From: Streptacidiphilus fuscans
GTDB lineage: Bacteria; Actinomycetota; Actinomycetes; Streptomycetales; Streptomycetaceae
Assembly (NCBI RefSeq): GCF_015690355.1
Contig: NZ_JADPRT010000004.1
Location: 396,301 to 460,300, forward strand
Direction: 5' to 3'
DNA length: 64,000 nt
Shown here: piece after piece, positions 23,678 through 32,391 of the stretch
Layout of the letters: each line of letters starts with the position of its first letter
Position numbering within the stretch: the stretch's first letter is position 1
Position numbers and translations under genes: made by a program
Notes under the pieces: model-generated
The model's input: only the letters and a program-made list of their open reading frames with translations
Told to the model about the DNA's origin: nothing
Databases searched by the model: none

Positions 23678-24913
23678 TCATGGCTGCTGCAGGTCCACCA
23701 CGGCGTAGATCGCGCCGGGGTTGATCCCCTCACCCGTCGACGGGTAGTCGACAGTCAGGTCGGTGGTGCCGTTGGCGAGCTTGCCGTCCAGCAGGAACCG
23801 GTGGTTGTCGTAGCCGAGCGTGTTCTGGTAGTCCGGCGTCCGGTGCCACATGTAGTTGCTGTCGTTGGGGTCGTCGTTGGCCAGCACCGAGTTCTGCACG
23901 TCGTCCGGCGGGCTGAGGCTGTCGCCCAGCGCGAAGGGGGCGCCGATGTTGGGCGTCACGTTGGCGTGGTCCGCCCAGCCGCGGTCGCCGTCGTAGGTGA
24001 TCTCGCCGAGTCGCAGGCCGACCGGGCCGCTCGCGGGGGTGTGCAGCCCGTGCAGGGAGACCGCGACGGTCCTGCCGGAGTTCATCGCCTGGTGCTCGTA
24101 TCCGTCCCAGACCTGCAGGTGGCGCAGTGGCTTGTTGCAGTCCTGGTAGCCGACCACCATCGACCAGCCGCCCCAGGAGTCGACCGCCAGCGCGGCGTCC
24201 AGGTCGGCGACCTCGTAGGTGCCGGACCCGCCGGCGCGCACCAGGTTGGTGATGTCCGCGGAGGTGGCGTAGCTGTGGTCCGGGTTGGTGCCGTCGAAGC
24301 CCAAGGCGGCGTCGTGGTCGATCCGGACGTAGCCGTGGCTGTTCGGGGTCCTGAAGTCGACCCAGCCGACCTGCTTGATCGACTTCTGCACGTTGATGTG
24401 CAGGCCGGGGATCACGATCCCGTACGTGCCGCCCCAGTACAGCCTGGCGAACTTCACCTCCGCGCCCGGCGGCAGCTTGAAGTCGGCGGAGCTGGAGGAG
24501 TAGATCGGGTTGCCCTGCCGGTCCCGGTGACCGGGTCCGTCGATGTTGATGTACTTCATCCAGTAGTCGTTGTTGCGCCCCGCGCGCTGCCCTGTGGTGG
24601 GCGGCACCTGGTCGCGGGCGACGAGGCAGTCCGGCGCGTCCTTGTTCCGCTTCGGCTTGTGCGGGTCGCACGTGACGACGGAGTTGCCGACGCTGGTCAC
24701 CGTGCCGTGGATGTCGGCGGACCAGCGCGTGCTGAACGGGACGTTGTGCTCGGTCCCGGCCTTGACGCGGTGGTTCGCGACGGCGGCGTCGGCCGGCGAG
24801 AACGCGGGCGAGAACAACGAAGGCAGCACGGCGGTCAGCGCGCCGACGGCGGCGACGGCGGCGAACCGTCGGGCGCGGCTGACCTTGGAAAGCCCGCGAC
24901 TGCTGCGGGGCAT
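23678..24913 (-). CDS. Secreted protein, possibly DUF3344-like
   Basis: 411 residues from ATG 24913 (GGGAGG four bases upstream); ATG 24925 is possible. A signal peptide occupies about residues 1-44: basic start, hydrophobic core FAAVAAVGALTAVLP, cleavage near ADA. The mature part is beta-rich with VKFARLYWGGTYG, a Trp/Gly strand WGGWSMVVGYQD, LRHLQVWDGYEHQ, and AIYAVVDLQQP at the end. The WSMVVGY...R.L..wDGY order is like that of DUF3344 surface proteins of bacteria and archaea. Cys pairs suggest disulphides. Function unknown. It converges on the P450 across a terminator. Confidence 0.65.
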   Translation of the reverse strand: MPRSSRGLSKVSRARRFAAVAAVGALTAVLPSLFSPAFSPADAAVANHRVKAGTEHNVPFSTRWSADIHGTVTSVGNSVVTCDPHKPKRNKDAPDCLVARDQVPPTTGQRAGRNNDYWMKYINIDGPGHRDRQGNPIYSSSSADFKLPPGAEVKFARLYWGGTYGIVIPGLHINVQKSIKQVGWVDFRTPNSHGYVRIDHDAALGFDGTNPDHSYATSADITNLVRAGGSGTYEVADLDAALAVDSWGGWSMVVGYQDCNKPLRHLQVWDGYEHQAMNSGRTVAVSLHGLHTPASGPVGLRLGEITYDGDRGWADHANVTPNIGAPFALGDSLSPPDDVQNSVLANDDPNDSNYMWHRTPDYQNTLGYDNHRFLLDGKLANGTTDLTVDYPSTGEGINPGAIYAVVDLQQP

Positions 24914-25177
24914 GAGACCTCCCATGAGGGTTCGGACGGACTGATGCCCATCCGAACATGACGCTCCGTTGGCTTCTCGTTACGGTGCGCCATCTGGGCC
25001 GTTCGTAGGCCGTCGATTGCGCCGTCCGGAGCCCGTCCGGCGACCGCCTCCCTTGCGGAAGGCTTACGGACACGAGCACCTTCTGTCTTCGCGCGCACAC
25101 CGGGATTACGCTGGAAGCGCCGACGCGGTGGCCCGCATGGTGACCGCGCGACGGCGCGTGTGCCGACGGAGGCGATG

Positions 25178-26110
25178 ATGGTGAAGTCCCGCTTCGCTCC
25201 AGACCGACAGCTGACGGTCCGCATGGTGACCGTGCTGTTCCTGTTGGGGCTGCTCTACGTGGTGTTCGCGGCGGTTCTCGTCGCGCTGCTCAAGTCGGTC
25301 GTGCTGGTCGTGCTCATCGCCGGAGGCCTTCTCTTCGCGCAGTACTGGTACTCCGACCGCGTCGCCCTCTTCGCCATGAAGGCCCAGGAGGTCTCGCCGG
25401 AGGAGGCGCCGCAGCTGCACGGCGCCGTCGACCGGCTCTGCGCCCTCGCGGACATGCCCAAGCCGCGGATCGCGCTCGCCGGGATGGACCTGCCGAACGC
25501 GTTCGCCACCGGCCGCGACGCCGACCACGCCGTGCTCTGTGTGACCACCGGCCTGCTCCGCCGCCTGGAACCCGACGAGCTGGACGGTGTCCTCGCCCAC
25601 GAGCTCTCGCACATCGCGCACAAGGACGTCGCGGTGATCACCATCGCCTCCTTCCTCGGCGTGCTGGCCGGGCTCGGGGTCCGGGTCGGCTTCTACACCG
25701 GACTGGTCGGCGGCCGGGCCCGGCGGGACCAGAACACCACGATGATCGTGCTGGCCGTGGTCGCCGTCTCGGCGGCGGTCTACGCCCTGAGCTTCGTGCT
25801 GATCCGCGCGCTCTCCCGGTACCGGGAGCTGGCGGCGGACCGGTCGGCGGCGATCCTCACCGGACAGCCGTCCGCGCTCGCCTCCGCGCTGGTCAAGGTG
25901 ACCGGGGCCGGGGCCAAGATCCCGAGCAAGGACCTGCGCACCGCGCAGGCGTTCAACGCCGTCCTCTTCGCCCCGGCGCTGACCGGCGAGGAGGGCTCGG
26001 TGTCCCGGTTCTTCTCCACCCACCCGCCGCTGCAGCGTCGGCTTGACGCGCTGGCCGAGCTCAGTGCCCGGCTGGGCGACCGCGTCGTGGAGCACTCCGA
26101 GACGGAGTGA
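25178..26110 (+). CDS. htpX: HtpX-type zinc metalloprotease
   Basis: 310 residues from ATG 25178 with CGGAGG five bases upstream (25175 and 25160 are less well placed). HtpX is an inner-membrane M48 protease that degrades misfolded membrane proteins. Two N-terminal membrane helices (about residues 15-60) precede the zinc motif HELSHIAH, and two more helices follow. A third zinc ligand is expected in ELAADRSA. The conserved FSTHPPLQRRLDAL lies near the C terminus. The length fits the family. A perfect hairpin terminator follows. Confidence 0.93.
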   Translation: MVKSRFAPDRQLTVRMVTVLFLLGLLYVVFAAVLVALLKSVVLVVLIAGGLLFAQYWYSDRVALFAMKAQEVSPEEAPQLHGAVDRLCALADMPKPRIALAGMDLPNAFATGRDADHAVLCVTTGLLRRLEPDELDGVLAHELSHIAHKDVAVITIASFLGVLAGLGVRVGFYTGLVGGRARRDQNTTMIVLAVVAVSAAVYALSFVLIRALSRYRELAADRSAAILTGQPSALASALVKVTGAGAKIPSKDLRTAQAFNAVLFAPALTGEEGSVSRFFSTHPPLQRRLDALAELSARLGDRVVEHSETE

Positions 26111-26115
26111 GCTCT

Positions 26116-26147
26116 GTGGCCACCCGTTCACCCGAACGGGTGGCCAC
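26116..26147 (+). terminator. Perfect 14-base hairpin after htpX
   Basis: GTGGCCACCCGTTC (26116-26129) pairs with GAACGGGTGGCCAC (26134-26147) around a four-base loop, directly after the htpX stop. Confidence 0.75.
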
Positions 26148-26210
26148 GGTGGCGTTCTCGGCCGTGCCGATCTTGACTGACCGGTACCAGGTCGAGAAGG
26201 GGGCGGGTCC

Positions 26211-27137
26211 GTGTCCGAAGAGGACGAGAACCCTCCGGCCGAGGATCCCACCGGCCGAGCGGTCCGGGCGCGGGCCCGTGTGGGGCTGGTCAAGGGCCGC
26301 GCCCAGGTCCGCTTCGCGATGCTGGAGCGGCAGTTCCCCGTGATCACCGCGCTGACCGAGCGGATGCTGACGGTCGGCCTGATGGACGCGGCGACCCGGC
26401 TCGCCGCCCAGATCTTCATCACCACCGTGCCGCTGCTCTTCGCGCTCGGGGCGTTCGCCTCGGACTCGGTGCGGAACACGATGGTGGACTCGCTGCGCGC
26501 CGTCTTCGGCATCCACGGCGGCGCCGCGCAGCAGGTCCAGGAGGTGCTCCACGCCAGCGGATCGGCGGGCGAGCTGCGGCAGACCACGGGCATCATCGGC
26601 ATCCTGATGGCGGTGGTCGCGGCGACCAGCGCCAGCCGGGCGCTGACCCGTATCTGCAACGACTCCTGGCGGCTGCGCAAGGCCTCCACCCGGATCGCGG
26701 CCTGGCGCTGGCTGGCCTGGATCGCGGCGATGATGGTGATGCTGGTCTGCCAGGGCCCGGTGCGGAACGGCTTCGGCGTGGGCCTCTGGCTGGGTGTCCC
26801 GTTGACGTTCGTGCTCAGCGTCTCGCTCTGGTGGTGGACACAGCACCTGCTGCTGGCCAAGCGCGTGCCCTGGCTGCCGTTGCTGCCGGGTGCCCTGCTG
26901 TGCGCGATCAGCGTCACCGGGCTCTCGCTTACCGCCCGGGTCTACATGCCCAACGCGCTGAACCGCGCACTCGACCAGTACGGCGCGCTGGGCCTGGTGC
27001 TGACCTGCCTGTCCTGGCTGATCGTCATCTCCGTGGCGCTCACCTTCAGCATCGCGGCGGGCGCGGTGCTGGCGCAGAACGCCCCGCTCGACCGGGTGCT
27101 CGGCACCCCGGCCGCTCTGAAGCCCGCCGCGGACTGA
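26211..27137 (+). CDS. YihY/BrkB family membrane protein
   Basis: 308 residues from GTG 26211. Six hydrophobic segments are visible after an acidic N terminus. TVPLLFALGAFASD, the loop FGIHGGAAQQVQEVL, GIIGILMAVVAATSASRAL and YGALGLVLTCLSWLIVISVA are typical of the YihY/UPF0761 family, sometimes wrongly called ribonuclease BN. The function is unknown; these are polytopic inner-membrane proteins. A 100-base gap with the htpX terminator separates it from the previous gene. Confidence 0.85.
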   Translation: MSEEDENPPAEDPTGRAVRARARVGLVKGRAQVRFAMLERQFPVITALTERMLTVGLMDAATRLAAQIFITTVPLLFALGAFASDSVRNTMVDSLRAVFGIHGGAAQQVQEVLHASGSAGELRQTTGIIGILMAVVAATSASRALTRICNDSWRLRKASTRIAAWRWLAWIAAMMVMLVCQGPVRNGFGVGLWLGVPLTFVLSVSLWWWTQHLLLAKRVPWLPLLPGALLCAISVTGLSLTARVYMPNALNRALDQYGALGLVLTCLSWLIVISVALTFSIAAGAVLAQNAPLDRVLGTPAALKPAAD

Positions 27138-27201
27138 CCGCGCGGCAGCGGGCCGCCCGGCCCGCCCGTGCGGTTCGTGCCGTCCGTGCCGTCGGCTGCC
27201 G

Positions 27202-28932
27202 TCAGACGTGCAGGCCGAAGACGCCGACGAAGAGCGGGCCGGTGATCGGCAGCAGGAAGTTGGAGAGCGTGTAGGTGATCGTGTAGCCCAGCATCGGCAC
27301 GCTGGACTGGGCCACGTTGCCGACCGCGGTGATCGCCGGGGTCGAGCACTGCTGGCCCGCGATCGCGCCGACCAGGATCGGCGGCTCGATCTTCAGCAGC
27401 TTGCGGCCGATGAAGAGGCCCAGGAACGCGGGCACGAGGACCATGCCGATGCCGGACAGCGGCAGCAGCACCGGATACTGCTTGAGCAGCGGGCCCGCGT
27501 CCGGGCCGGCGGCCAGGCCGGTCACGGCGATGAAGATGGACAGGCCCAGGTCCTTCATCGTCTGCGCGGCCACCGGCGGGTACGCGCCGAAGGTGGGCCG
27601 GGTGGCCCGGAACCAGCCGAAGATCAGGCCGGTGATCAGGCAGCCGCCGCCCGTGCCGAGCGCCAGGTTGGCGCTGCCCACCTTGACCGTCACCATGCCC
27701 AGCAGCACGCCCAGGCAGATGCCGAGCCCGATGTAGATCCAGTCCGCGCTGGACGTGCGGACCTTGGCGCCGAAAGCGCCGGTGAACCGGCTCAGCTTGG
27801 CGCCGGTGCCGACGACGGTGAGGGTGTCGCCGCGGTGCAGCTCGGTCGATCGCAGCACCGGGATGTCCTGGTCGACGCGCTGGATCCCGGTGAGGTAGAT
27901 GCCCTCGGTGGCGTCCATGTGGTGGGCGCGGATCTCCCCGAGGGTGTGCCCGGCGACGGACTTGTCGGTCACCACCACCTGCCGGACCGTCAGGGGGCTG
28001 TCCAGGCCGGGCACCCCGGGCGTCTCCGGGCCGAGGTCGCGGCCGGTGTCGATGACCGACTGCCGCCGCCCGACGACCAGCACCTGGTCCCCGCGACGCA
28101 GCCGCAGGTCGGGTGCGACGTCGAGCACCCGGCCGCTGCGCTTGACCCCCTCGATGGACGCGTCCTGTCCGACCGCACCCTCCAGATCGGCGATCGAACT
28201 GCCCTCGCCCTGGGAGACCAGGTACGTGCGCCCCACCAGCACGGGCAGCGCCGCCGTCTCGTCGTCGGCCAGGGACGCGTCGCCGCCGCGCATCTTCTCC
28301 CACAGCTGGCGGCTCGCGTCACGCAGGTTGATCCGCATCAGCATCGGGAAGAACTGGCTGGTCAGCAGGACGATGCTGATCAGGCCGAAGAGGTAGCAGA
28401 CCGAGTAGGCGGTGGCCACGTGGGCCTGCAGCTCCTGGGTCTGCGCCGGGGTGATGCCGGGCAGCTTGGAGATCGCGTCCTGCGCGGTGCCGACGACGGC
28501 CGACTCGGTCGCGGAACCGGCCAGGATGCCCGAGGCGGTCCCGGTGTCCAGCCCCGCGCCCTTGCCGATGGCCAGGGCCATGCCGACGACGAGCACGGCC
28601 TCCATCACCGACAGCACGCCGAAGCGCAGCCCCTTGGCGTTGAGGTTGGCGAAGAACTGCGGCCCGGCGATGTAGCCGAGCGAGAAGATGAACAGGGCGA
28701 ACGCCACGTTCTTGACGTCGGCGTTGACCTTCACGTGCTGCGCGCCGATCAGCATCGACACGATCAGGGTGCCGCAGATCCCGCCCAGTTGGATGGGGCC
28801 CACCCGCAGTTTGCCGACCAGGTAACCGAGCGTCAGGCAGGCGAAGACCGCCAGCACCGCGTTCTCGCGCAACAGGCTCACAGAACCGTCCCTTCCCACC
28901 GCTGAGGCCACTGCGGAGGACTCCGGGATCAC
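27202..28932 (-). CDS. AspT/YidE-type transporter with RCK_C domains
   Basis: 576 residues from GTG 28932. Two AspT/YidE/YbjL duplication domains of about five helices each (residues about 20-190 and 390-575) flank a soluble middle with two TrkA-C (RCK_C) modules: LEGAVGQDASIEGVKRSGRV, DQVLVVGRR, TLGEIRAHHMDATEGIYL and GDTLTVVGTG. AGSATESAVVGTAQDAI and AGQQCSTPAITAVGN are matching pore-region repeats. Characterised relatives exchange aspartate for alanine or succinate; the substrate here is not known. It is preceded by the lipid-kinase gene on the same strand, 114 bases away. Confidence 0.85.
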   Translation of the reverse strand: MIPESSAVASAVGRDGSVSLLRENAVLAVFACLTLGYLVGKLRVGPIQLGGICGTLIVSMLIGAQHVKVNADVKNVAFALFIFSLGYIAGPQFFANLNAKGLRFGVLSVMEAVLVVGMALAIGKGAGLDTGTASGILAGSATESAVVGTAQDAISKLPGITPAQTQELQAHVATAYSVCYLFGLISIVLLTSQFFPMLMRINLRDASRQLWEKMRGGDASLADDETAALPVLVGRTYLVSQGEGSSIADLEGAVGQDASIEGVKRSGRVLDVAPDLRLRRGDQVLVVGRRQSVIDTGRDLGPETPGVPGLDSPLTVRQVVVTDKSVAGHTLGEIRAHHMDATEGIYLTGIQRVDQDIPVLRSTELHRGDTLTVVGTGAKLSRFTGAFGAKVRTSSADWIYIGLGICLGVLLGMVTVKVGSANLALGTGGGCLITGLIFGWFRATRPTFGAYPPVAAQTMKDLGLSIFIAVTGLAAGPDAGPLLKQYPVLLPLSGIGMVLVPAFLGLFIGRKLLKIEPPILVGAIAGQQCSTPAITAVGNVAQSSVPMLGYTITYTLSNFLLPITGPLFVGVFGLHV

Positions 28933-29046
28933 AAGATCACGGAGTCTTCCCTTGCATCAGAACCCGGAAGGGGGGCGGTCGGCCCGCGCTGTGCGACGAA
29001 CGGGTGAACAGGGCGTCAGATCGGGCCGGGGGTCGGACGACAGGCC

Positions 29047-29934
29047 CTACGGCGCGAGCAGCGACAGGGCCCCGGGGAGGACCTCGATCCGGGCCGGGAG
29101 GGAGGCGATCTCGTCGCCGTCCGCGCAGACCGGGATCGGCCGGTCCGCGTCGACGGTGACCGTGCGGGCGGTGGCGAGGGTGACCTCGGGGCGCTCGATG
29201 TGCGTGCCGCGCTTGGCCTCGCGCATGAAGGAGACGACCTGGCTGCGCGGGCCGTCGCCGACCACCATCACGTGCGCCACACCGTCGTCCAGCTCGGCGG
29301 GCGGCACGATCCGCAGGCCGTGGCCGTAGGCGCCGCTGTTGGCGACGACGACGGTGTGGCCGCGCGTGCGCAGCTGCTCGCCGTCGATGTCCAGGGTGTA
29401 CTCGGCCGCGCGCCAGCCCAGGATGGCCCGGACCGGGGCCACCCGGTAGACCAGCAGGGCCGGAAGCCACCGTCCGGCGTTGATGATCTGCGTGGCCAGC
29501 GAGTCGATCCCGATGTAGACGTTGCCCGGCGCGATCACGCCGTTGACCTCCAGCACGTCGATCCGACGAGCCGTCCCGTCGAGCAGTAGCCGGGCCAGGC
29601 CCTCCGGGTCGGTGGGGAGGCCGAGCCGCCAGGCGAGGTCGTTGCCGCGCCCGGCCGGGACCAGGCCGAGCGTGCCGCCGCCGCGGACCACGCCGTCGGC
29701 GGCGTCGCGGGCCATTCCGTCGCCGCCCACCGCGACCACCACGTCGCCGCGCTCGGCGGCCTGCCGCGCCGTCTCGACGGCGTGCTCGCGGCTGCGGCTC
29801 GGGATCGTCCGCACGGTCGCGCCCGCCGCGCGGAGGTGGTCGGAAACCGGCTGCCAGTGCTCGAAGCCGTGGCCGCCGCCGGAGACCGGATTGATGATCG
29901 CGGTGAACTCGCGCGCCTCGCGGTCGGATTGCAC
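29047..29934 (-). CDS. Diacylglycerol/lipid kinase family protein
   Basis: 295 residues from GTG 29934, chosen because AAGGAGG lies five bases upstream; GTG 29952 would add six residues. It phosphorylates diacylglycerol, sphingoid or related lipids with ATP. Visible signatures: INPVSGGG (about residue 15), VVAVGGDGMARDAADGVV, LGLVPAGRGNDLA, and the second domain with IGIDSLATQI and CADGDEIASLP. It lies 19 bases downstream of the alkyl-DHAP-synthase-like gene, so the two are an operon, pointing to phosphatidate or ether-lipid metabolism (inference). Confidence 0.88.
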   Translation of the reverse strand: MQSDREAREFTAIINPVSGGGHGFEHWQPVSDHLRAAGATVRTIPSRSREHAVETARQAAERGDVVVAVGGDGMARDAADGVVRGGGTLGLVPAGRGNDLAWRLGLPTDPEGLARLLLDGTARRIDVLEVNGVIAPGNVYIGIDSLATQIINAGRWLPALLVYRVAPVRAILGWRAAEYTLDIDGEQLRTRGHTVVVANSGAYGHGLRIVPPAELDDGVAHVMVVGDGPRSQVVSFMREAKRGTHIERPEVTLATARTVTVDADRPIPVCADGDEIASLPARIEVLPGALSLLAP

Positions 29935-29953
29935 CCCGCCCTCCTTCTCCACC

Positions 29954-31576
29954 TCAGTCGCCGCCCGTCGTGGGGTCGATGAGCACGCCGGGGTTGAGGA
30001 TCCCGGCCGGGTCGAGCGCCTGCTTCACGGCGCGCAGCGCGTCGACGGCCAGCGGGCCGATCTCCTGCGCGTACGTGTCGCGGTGGTCGGTGCCGACGCC
30101 GTGGTGGTGGGTGATCGCGGCGCCCGCGGCGCGGATCGCGGCGTTGGCGGCGGACTTGGCCTGGGCCCACTGGGCCAGCGGGTCCTCGGCCTGGGCGCAG
30201 GCGACGGTGAAGTAGAGCGACGCGCCGGTCTCGTAGAGGTGCGAGATGTGGCAGAGCACCAGCGGCGCCGTGCCCTGGGCGGTGAGCGACTCGGTCAGCG
30301 CGGTGGTCACCGCGGCGCGCAGGGCGTGCAGGTTGGACCAGAAGGTGACCGTCTCCAGGGTCTCGATCAGCACCCCGGCGTCGAGCAGCGGGTCGCGCAG
30401 GTAGGGGGCGCGGTAGCGGCCCTTGCGCCAGGCCTCGCCGCCGTCGGGGCCGAGCAGTTCGCCGCCCGCCTCGGTCAGCACGGCGGTCGCTCCCGCGCGG
30501 CGCGCGGCGACGTCGGCCGCCGAGCCCTCGTAGCCGACGACGGCCAGGCAGCCGCCGGGGCCGCTGCCGAACATCGCCGACGGGTCGGCCAGGTTGATCC
30601 CGGTCTCCGTCTCGTCGGACAGCCGCAGCACGGTCGGCTCGGGGCCGTCCTGGACCAGCCGGCGCAGTGCGTCCGCACCCGCCTCGAAACTGGCGAACCG
30701 CCAGGACTCGAAGACCCGCTCGGCCGGGGCGGGCCGGACCCGCACGGTGACCGAGGTGATCACGCCCAGCGTGCCCTCGGAGCCGAGCACGAGCTGCCGC
30801 AGGTCGGGCCCGGCCGCGGACTTGGGCGCGCTGCCGAGGGTCACCGTGCCGCGCGGGGTGGCCAGCACCAGGCCGACGACCATGTCGTCGAACCGTCCGT
30901 AGCCCGCCGAGGACTGCCCGGCGGAGCGGGCCGCCGCGTAGCCGCCGATGCTGGCGCCCTCGTAGGACTGCGGGAAGTGGCCCAGGGTGAAGCCCTTCTC
31001 GCCCAGCAGCGCCTCGACGCGCGGCCCGCGCATGCCCGCCTGCAGGGTGGCGGTGCGGGAGACCGGGTCGAGGTCGAGCAGCGCGTCCAGTTGGCCGAGG
31101 TCGATCGCGACCACCCCGGCGAAGCCCTCGCGCCGCGGGGCCAGGCCGCCGACGACCGAGGTGCCGCCGGAGTAGGGGACCACGGCGATGTTGCGGGTGC
31201 TGCACGCGTCCAGCAGCGCGACGACCTCGTCGTGGGTGCCCGGCTTGGCGACCGCGTCGGGCGCGTCGGTGGCGTCGCCCGCGCGCAGGCGCAGCAGGTC
31301 GGGGGTGGACCAGCCGCGGGTGTGGCCGAGGCGGGCGTCGTGGTCGGTGTGCACGTGCTCCGCGCCGACCACGGCGGCGAGGGCGTCCAGCGCCTCCGCG
31401 TCCAGTGCCACCGCCGGGAGGGTGATCTCCACGGGCTCGACCGGGCCGTGCTCGGGGGTCTTCACGCCGAAGAGCGCCAGCGTGTCCTTGGCGGACGTCG
31501 GCAGTTCGGTGGCGTGCGCGGGATCGCCCCAGCGGTAGGGGTGGAAGTCCACGACGGGAAGGTCTGACTCGGTCAC
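29954..31576 (-). CDS. FAD-binding oxidase, alkyldihydroxyacetonephosphate synthase-like
   Basis: 540 residues from GTG 31576. The FAD-4 domain has VPYSGGTSVVGGL, AGMRGPRVEALLGEKGFTLG, SIGGYAAARSAGQSSAGYGR and GSEGTLGVIT. The C-terminal FAD-oxidase domain ends with HHHGVGTDHRDTYAQE and LDPAGILNPGVL. The TLGHFPQSYE and HHHG.G pattern is that of AGPS, which makes the ether bond of alkyl-DHAP, and of its actinobacterial relatives. Divergence from glpD through a TetR gene and the kinase downstream fit glycerolipid chemistry. The exact reaction is unproven. Confidence 0.88.
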   Translation of the reverse strand: MTESDLPVVDFHPYRWGDPAHATELPTSAKDTLALFGVKTPEHGPVEPVEITLPAVALDAEALDALAAVVGAEHVHTDHDARLGHTRGWSTPDLLRLRAGDATDAPDAVAKPGTHDEVVALLDACSTRNIAVVPYSGGTSVVGGLAPRREGFAGVVAIDLGQLDALLDLDPVSRTATLQAGMRGPRVEALLGEKGFTLGHFPQSYEGASIGGYAAARSAGQSSAGYGRFDDMVVGLVLATPRGTVTLGSAPKSAAGPDLRQLVLGSEGTLGVITSVTVRVRPAPAERVFESWRFASFEAGADALRRLVQDGPEPTVLRLSDETETGINLADPSAMFGSGPGGCLAVVGYEGSAADVAARRAGATAVLTEAGGELLGPDGGEAWRKGRYRAPYLRDPLLDAGVLIETLETVTFWSNLHALRAAVTTALTESLTAQGTAPLVLCHISHLYETGASLYFTVACAQAEDPLAQWAQAKSAANAAIRAAGAAITHHHGVGTDHRDTYAQEIGPLAVDALRAVKQALDPAGILNPGVLIDPTTGGD

Positions 31577-31615
31577 GGGCGCGATCCTCGGATACTGGGC
31601 GGTAACGTGTGCTGA

Positions 31616-31631
31616 TACACTTCTACATGTG
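31616..31631 (+). promoter_or_regulatory. Probable leaderless promoter of the TetR gene
   Basis: TACACT (31616-31621) is a good -10 element whose predicted start falls at or next to the GTG/ATG at 31629/31632. No ribosome site precedes these codons. The palindrome ACATGT overlaps the start, a possible self-repression site. Confidence 0.4.
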
Positions 31632-32330
31632 ATGTCGCAGCGAATCAACACGCCGGACGGAACCGGACCCACACCGAGTGGCGCAGCGAGCGGTCCGGCC
31701 GGTGCTCCGGCGAGCGGGCCCGAGTTCAGGGCGGCCAACGCGATCCCCGAGGAGCGCATCCTCGAGGCCGCCTACCGGCTGCTGCTGACGATCGGTCCGC
31801 AGCGCATGACCATGGCCGACCTGGCCCGCCAGGCCGGCGTCTCGCGCGCCACGCTCTACCGGCGCTGGGGCTCGGTCCGCGACGTCGTGGCCGCGCTGAC
31901 CACGCGCGTCTGGGTGGAGCTGGCCGAGTCGGCGTTCCCGCAGGGCACCCACGAGGACGTGACTCGGGCCCGGCTGGTCGACGGCGTCGTCACCCTGATC
32001 CGCGCGGTGCGCACCCACCCGCTGCTGCGCACGATCATCGAGCTCGACCCCGACTTCCTGATGCCGTACCTGCTCAAGCGGCGCGGTACCAACACCGACC
32101 ACCAGCTCGCGCTGCTGGAACTGGCCCTGGCCGCCGGCATCGCGGACGGCTCGGTGCGCGAGGAGGAGCCCGCGCTGCTGGCCCGCTCGGTGCTGCTGGC
32201 CGCCTGGTCGTTCACGCTGACCGGCCCGGTCCTGGTCGGCGCGGCGGACGGCACGGGCGAGCAGCTGGACCGCCTCGACGAGGAGCTGCGCCTGATGCTG
32301 GACCGCTACCTCGCGCCGCTCGACGTGTAG
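31632..32330 (+). CDS. TetR-family transcriptional regulator
   Basis: 232 residues, ATG 31632 (GTG 31629 possible). The N-terminal 40 residues are Gly/Pro/Ser-rich. The DNA-binding domain follows: ERILEAAYRLLLTIGPQRMT, MADLARQAGVSRATLYRRWG. The C-terminal helices form a variable ligand domain. It is divergent from the AGPS-like gene and 61 bases upstream of glpD, so it probably controls glycerol-phosphate or ether-lipid genes. The ligand is unknown. Confidence 0.88.
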   Translation: MSQRINTPDGTGPTPSGAASGPAGAPASGPEFRAANAIPEERILEAAYRLLLTIGPQRMTMADLARQAGVSRATLYRRWGSVRDVVAALTTRVWVELAESAFPQGTHEDVTRARLVDGVVTLIRAVRTHPLLRTIIELDPDFLMPYLLKRRGTNTDHQLALLELALAAGIADGSVREEEPALLARSVLLAAWSFTLTGPVLVGAADGTGEQLDRLDEELRLMLDRYLAPLDV

Positions 32331-32391
32331 CGCCTCCCTGTTCCACACGCCCGCCGTTCCACCCGCCCGCCCCGGAAGGCAGGACCATCGC

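Noticed and set aside
26211-27137. Ribonuclease BN annotation for the YihY-type protein
   Set aside because: The name comes from an old misassignment of this family. The protein is a polytopic membrane protein with no nuclease motif.
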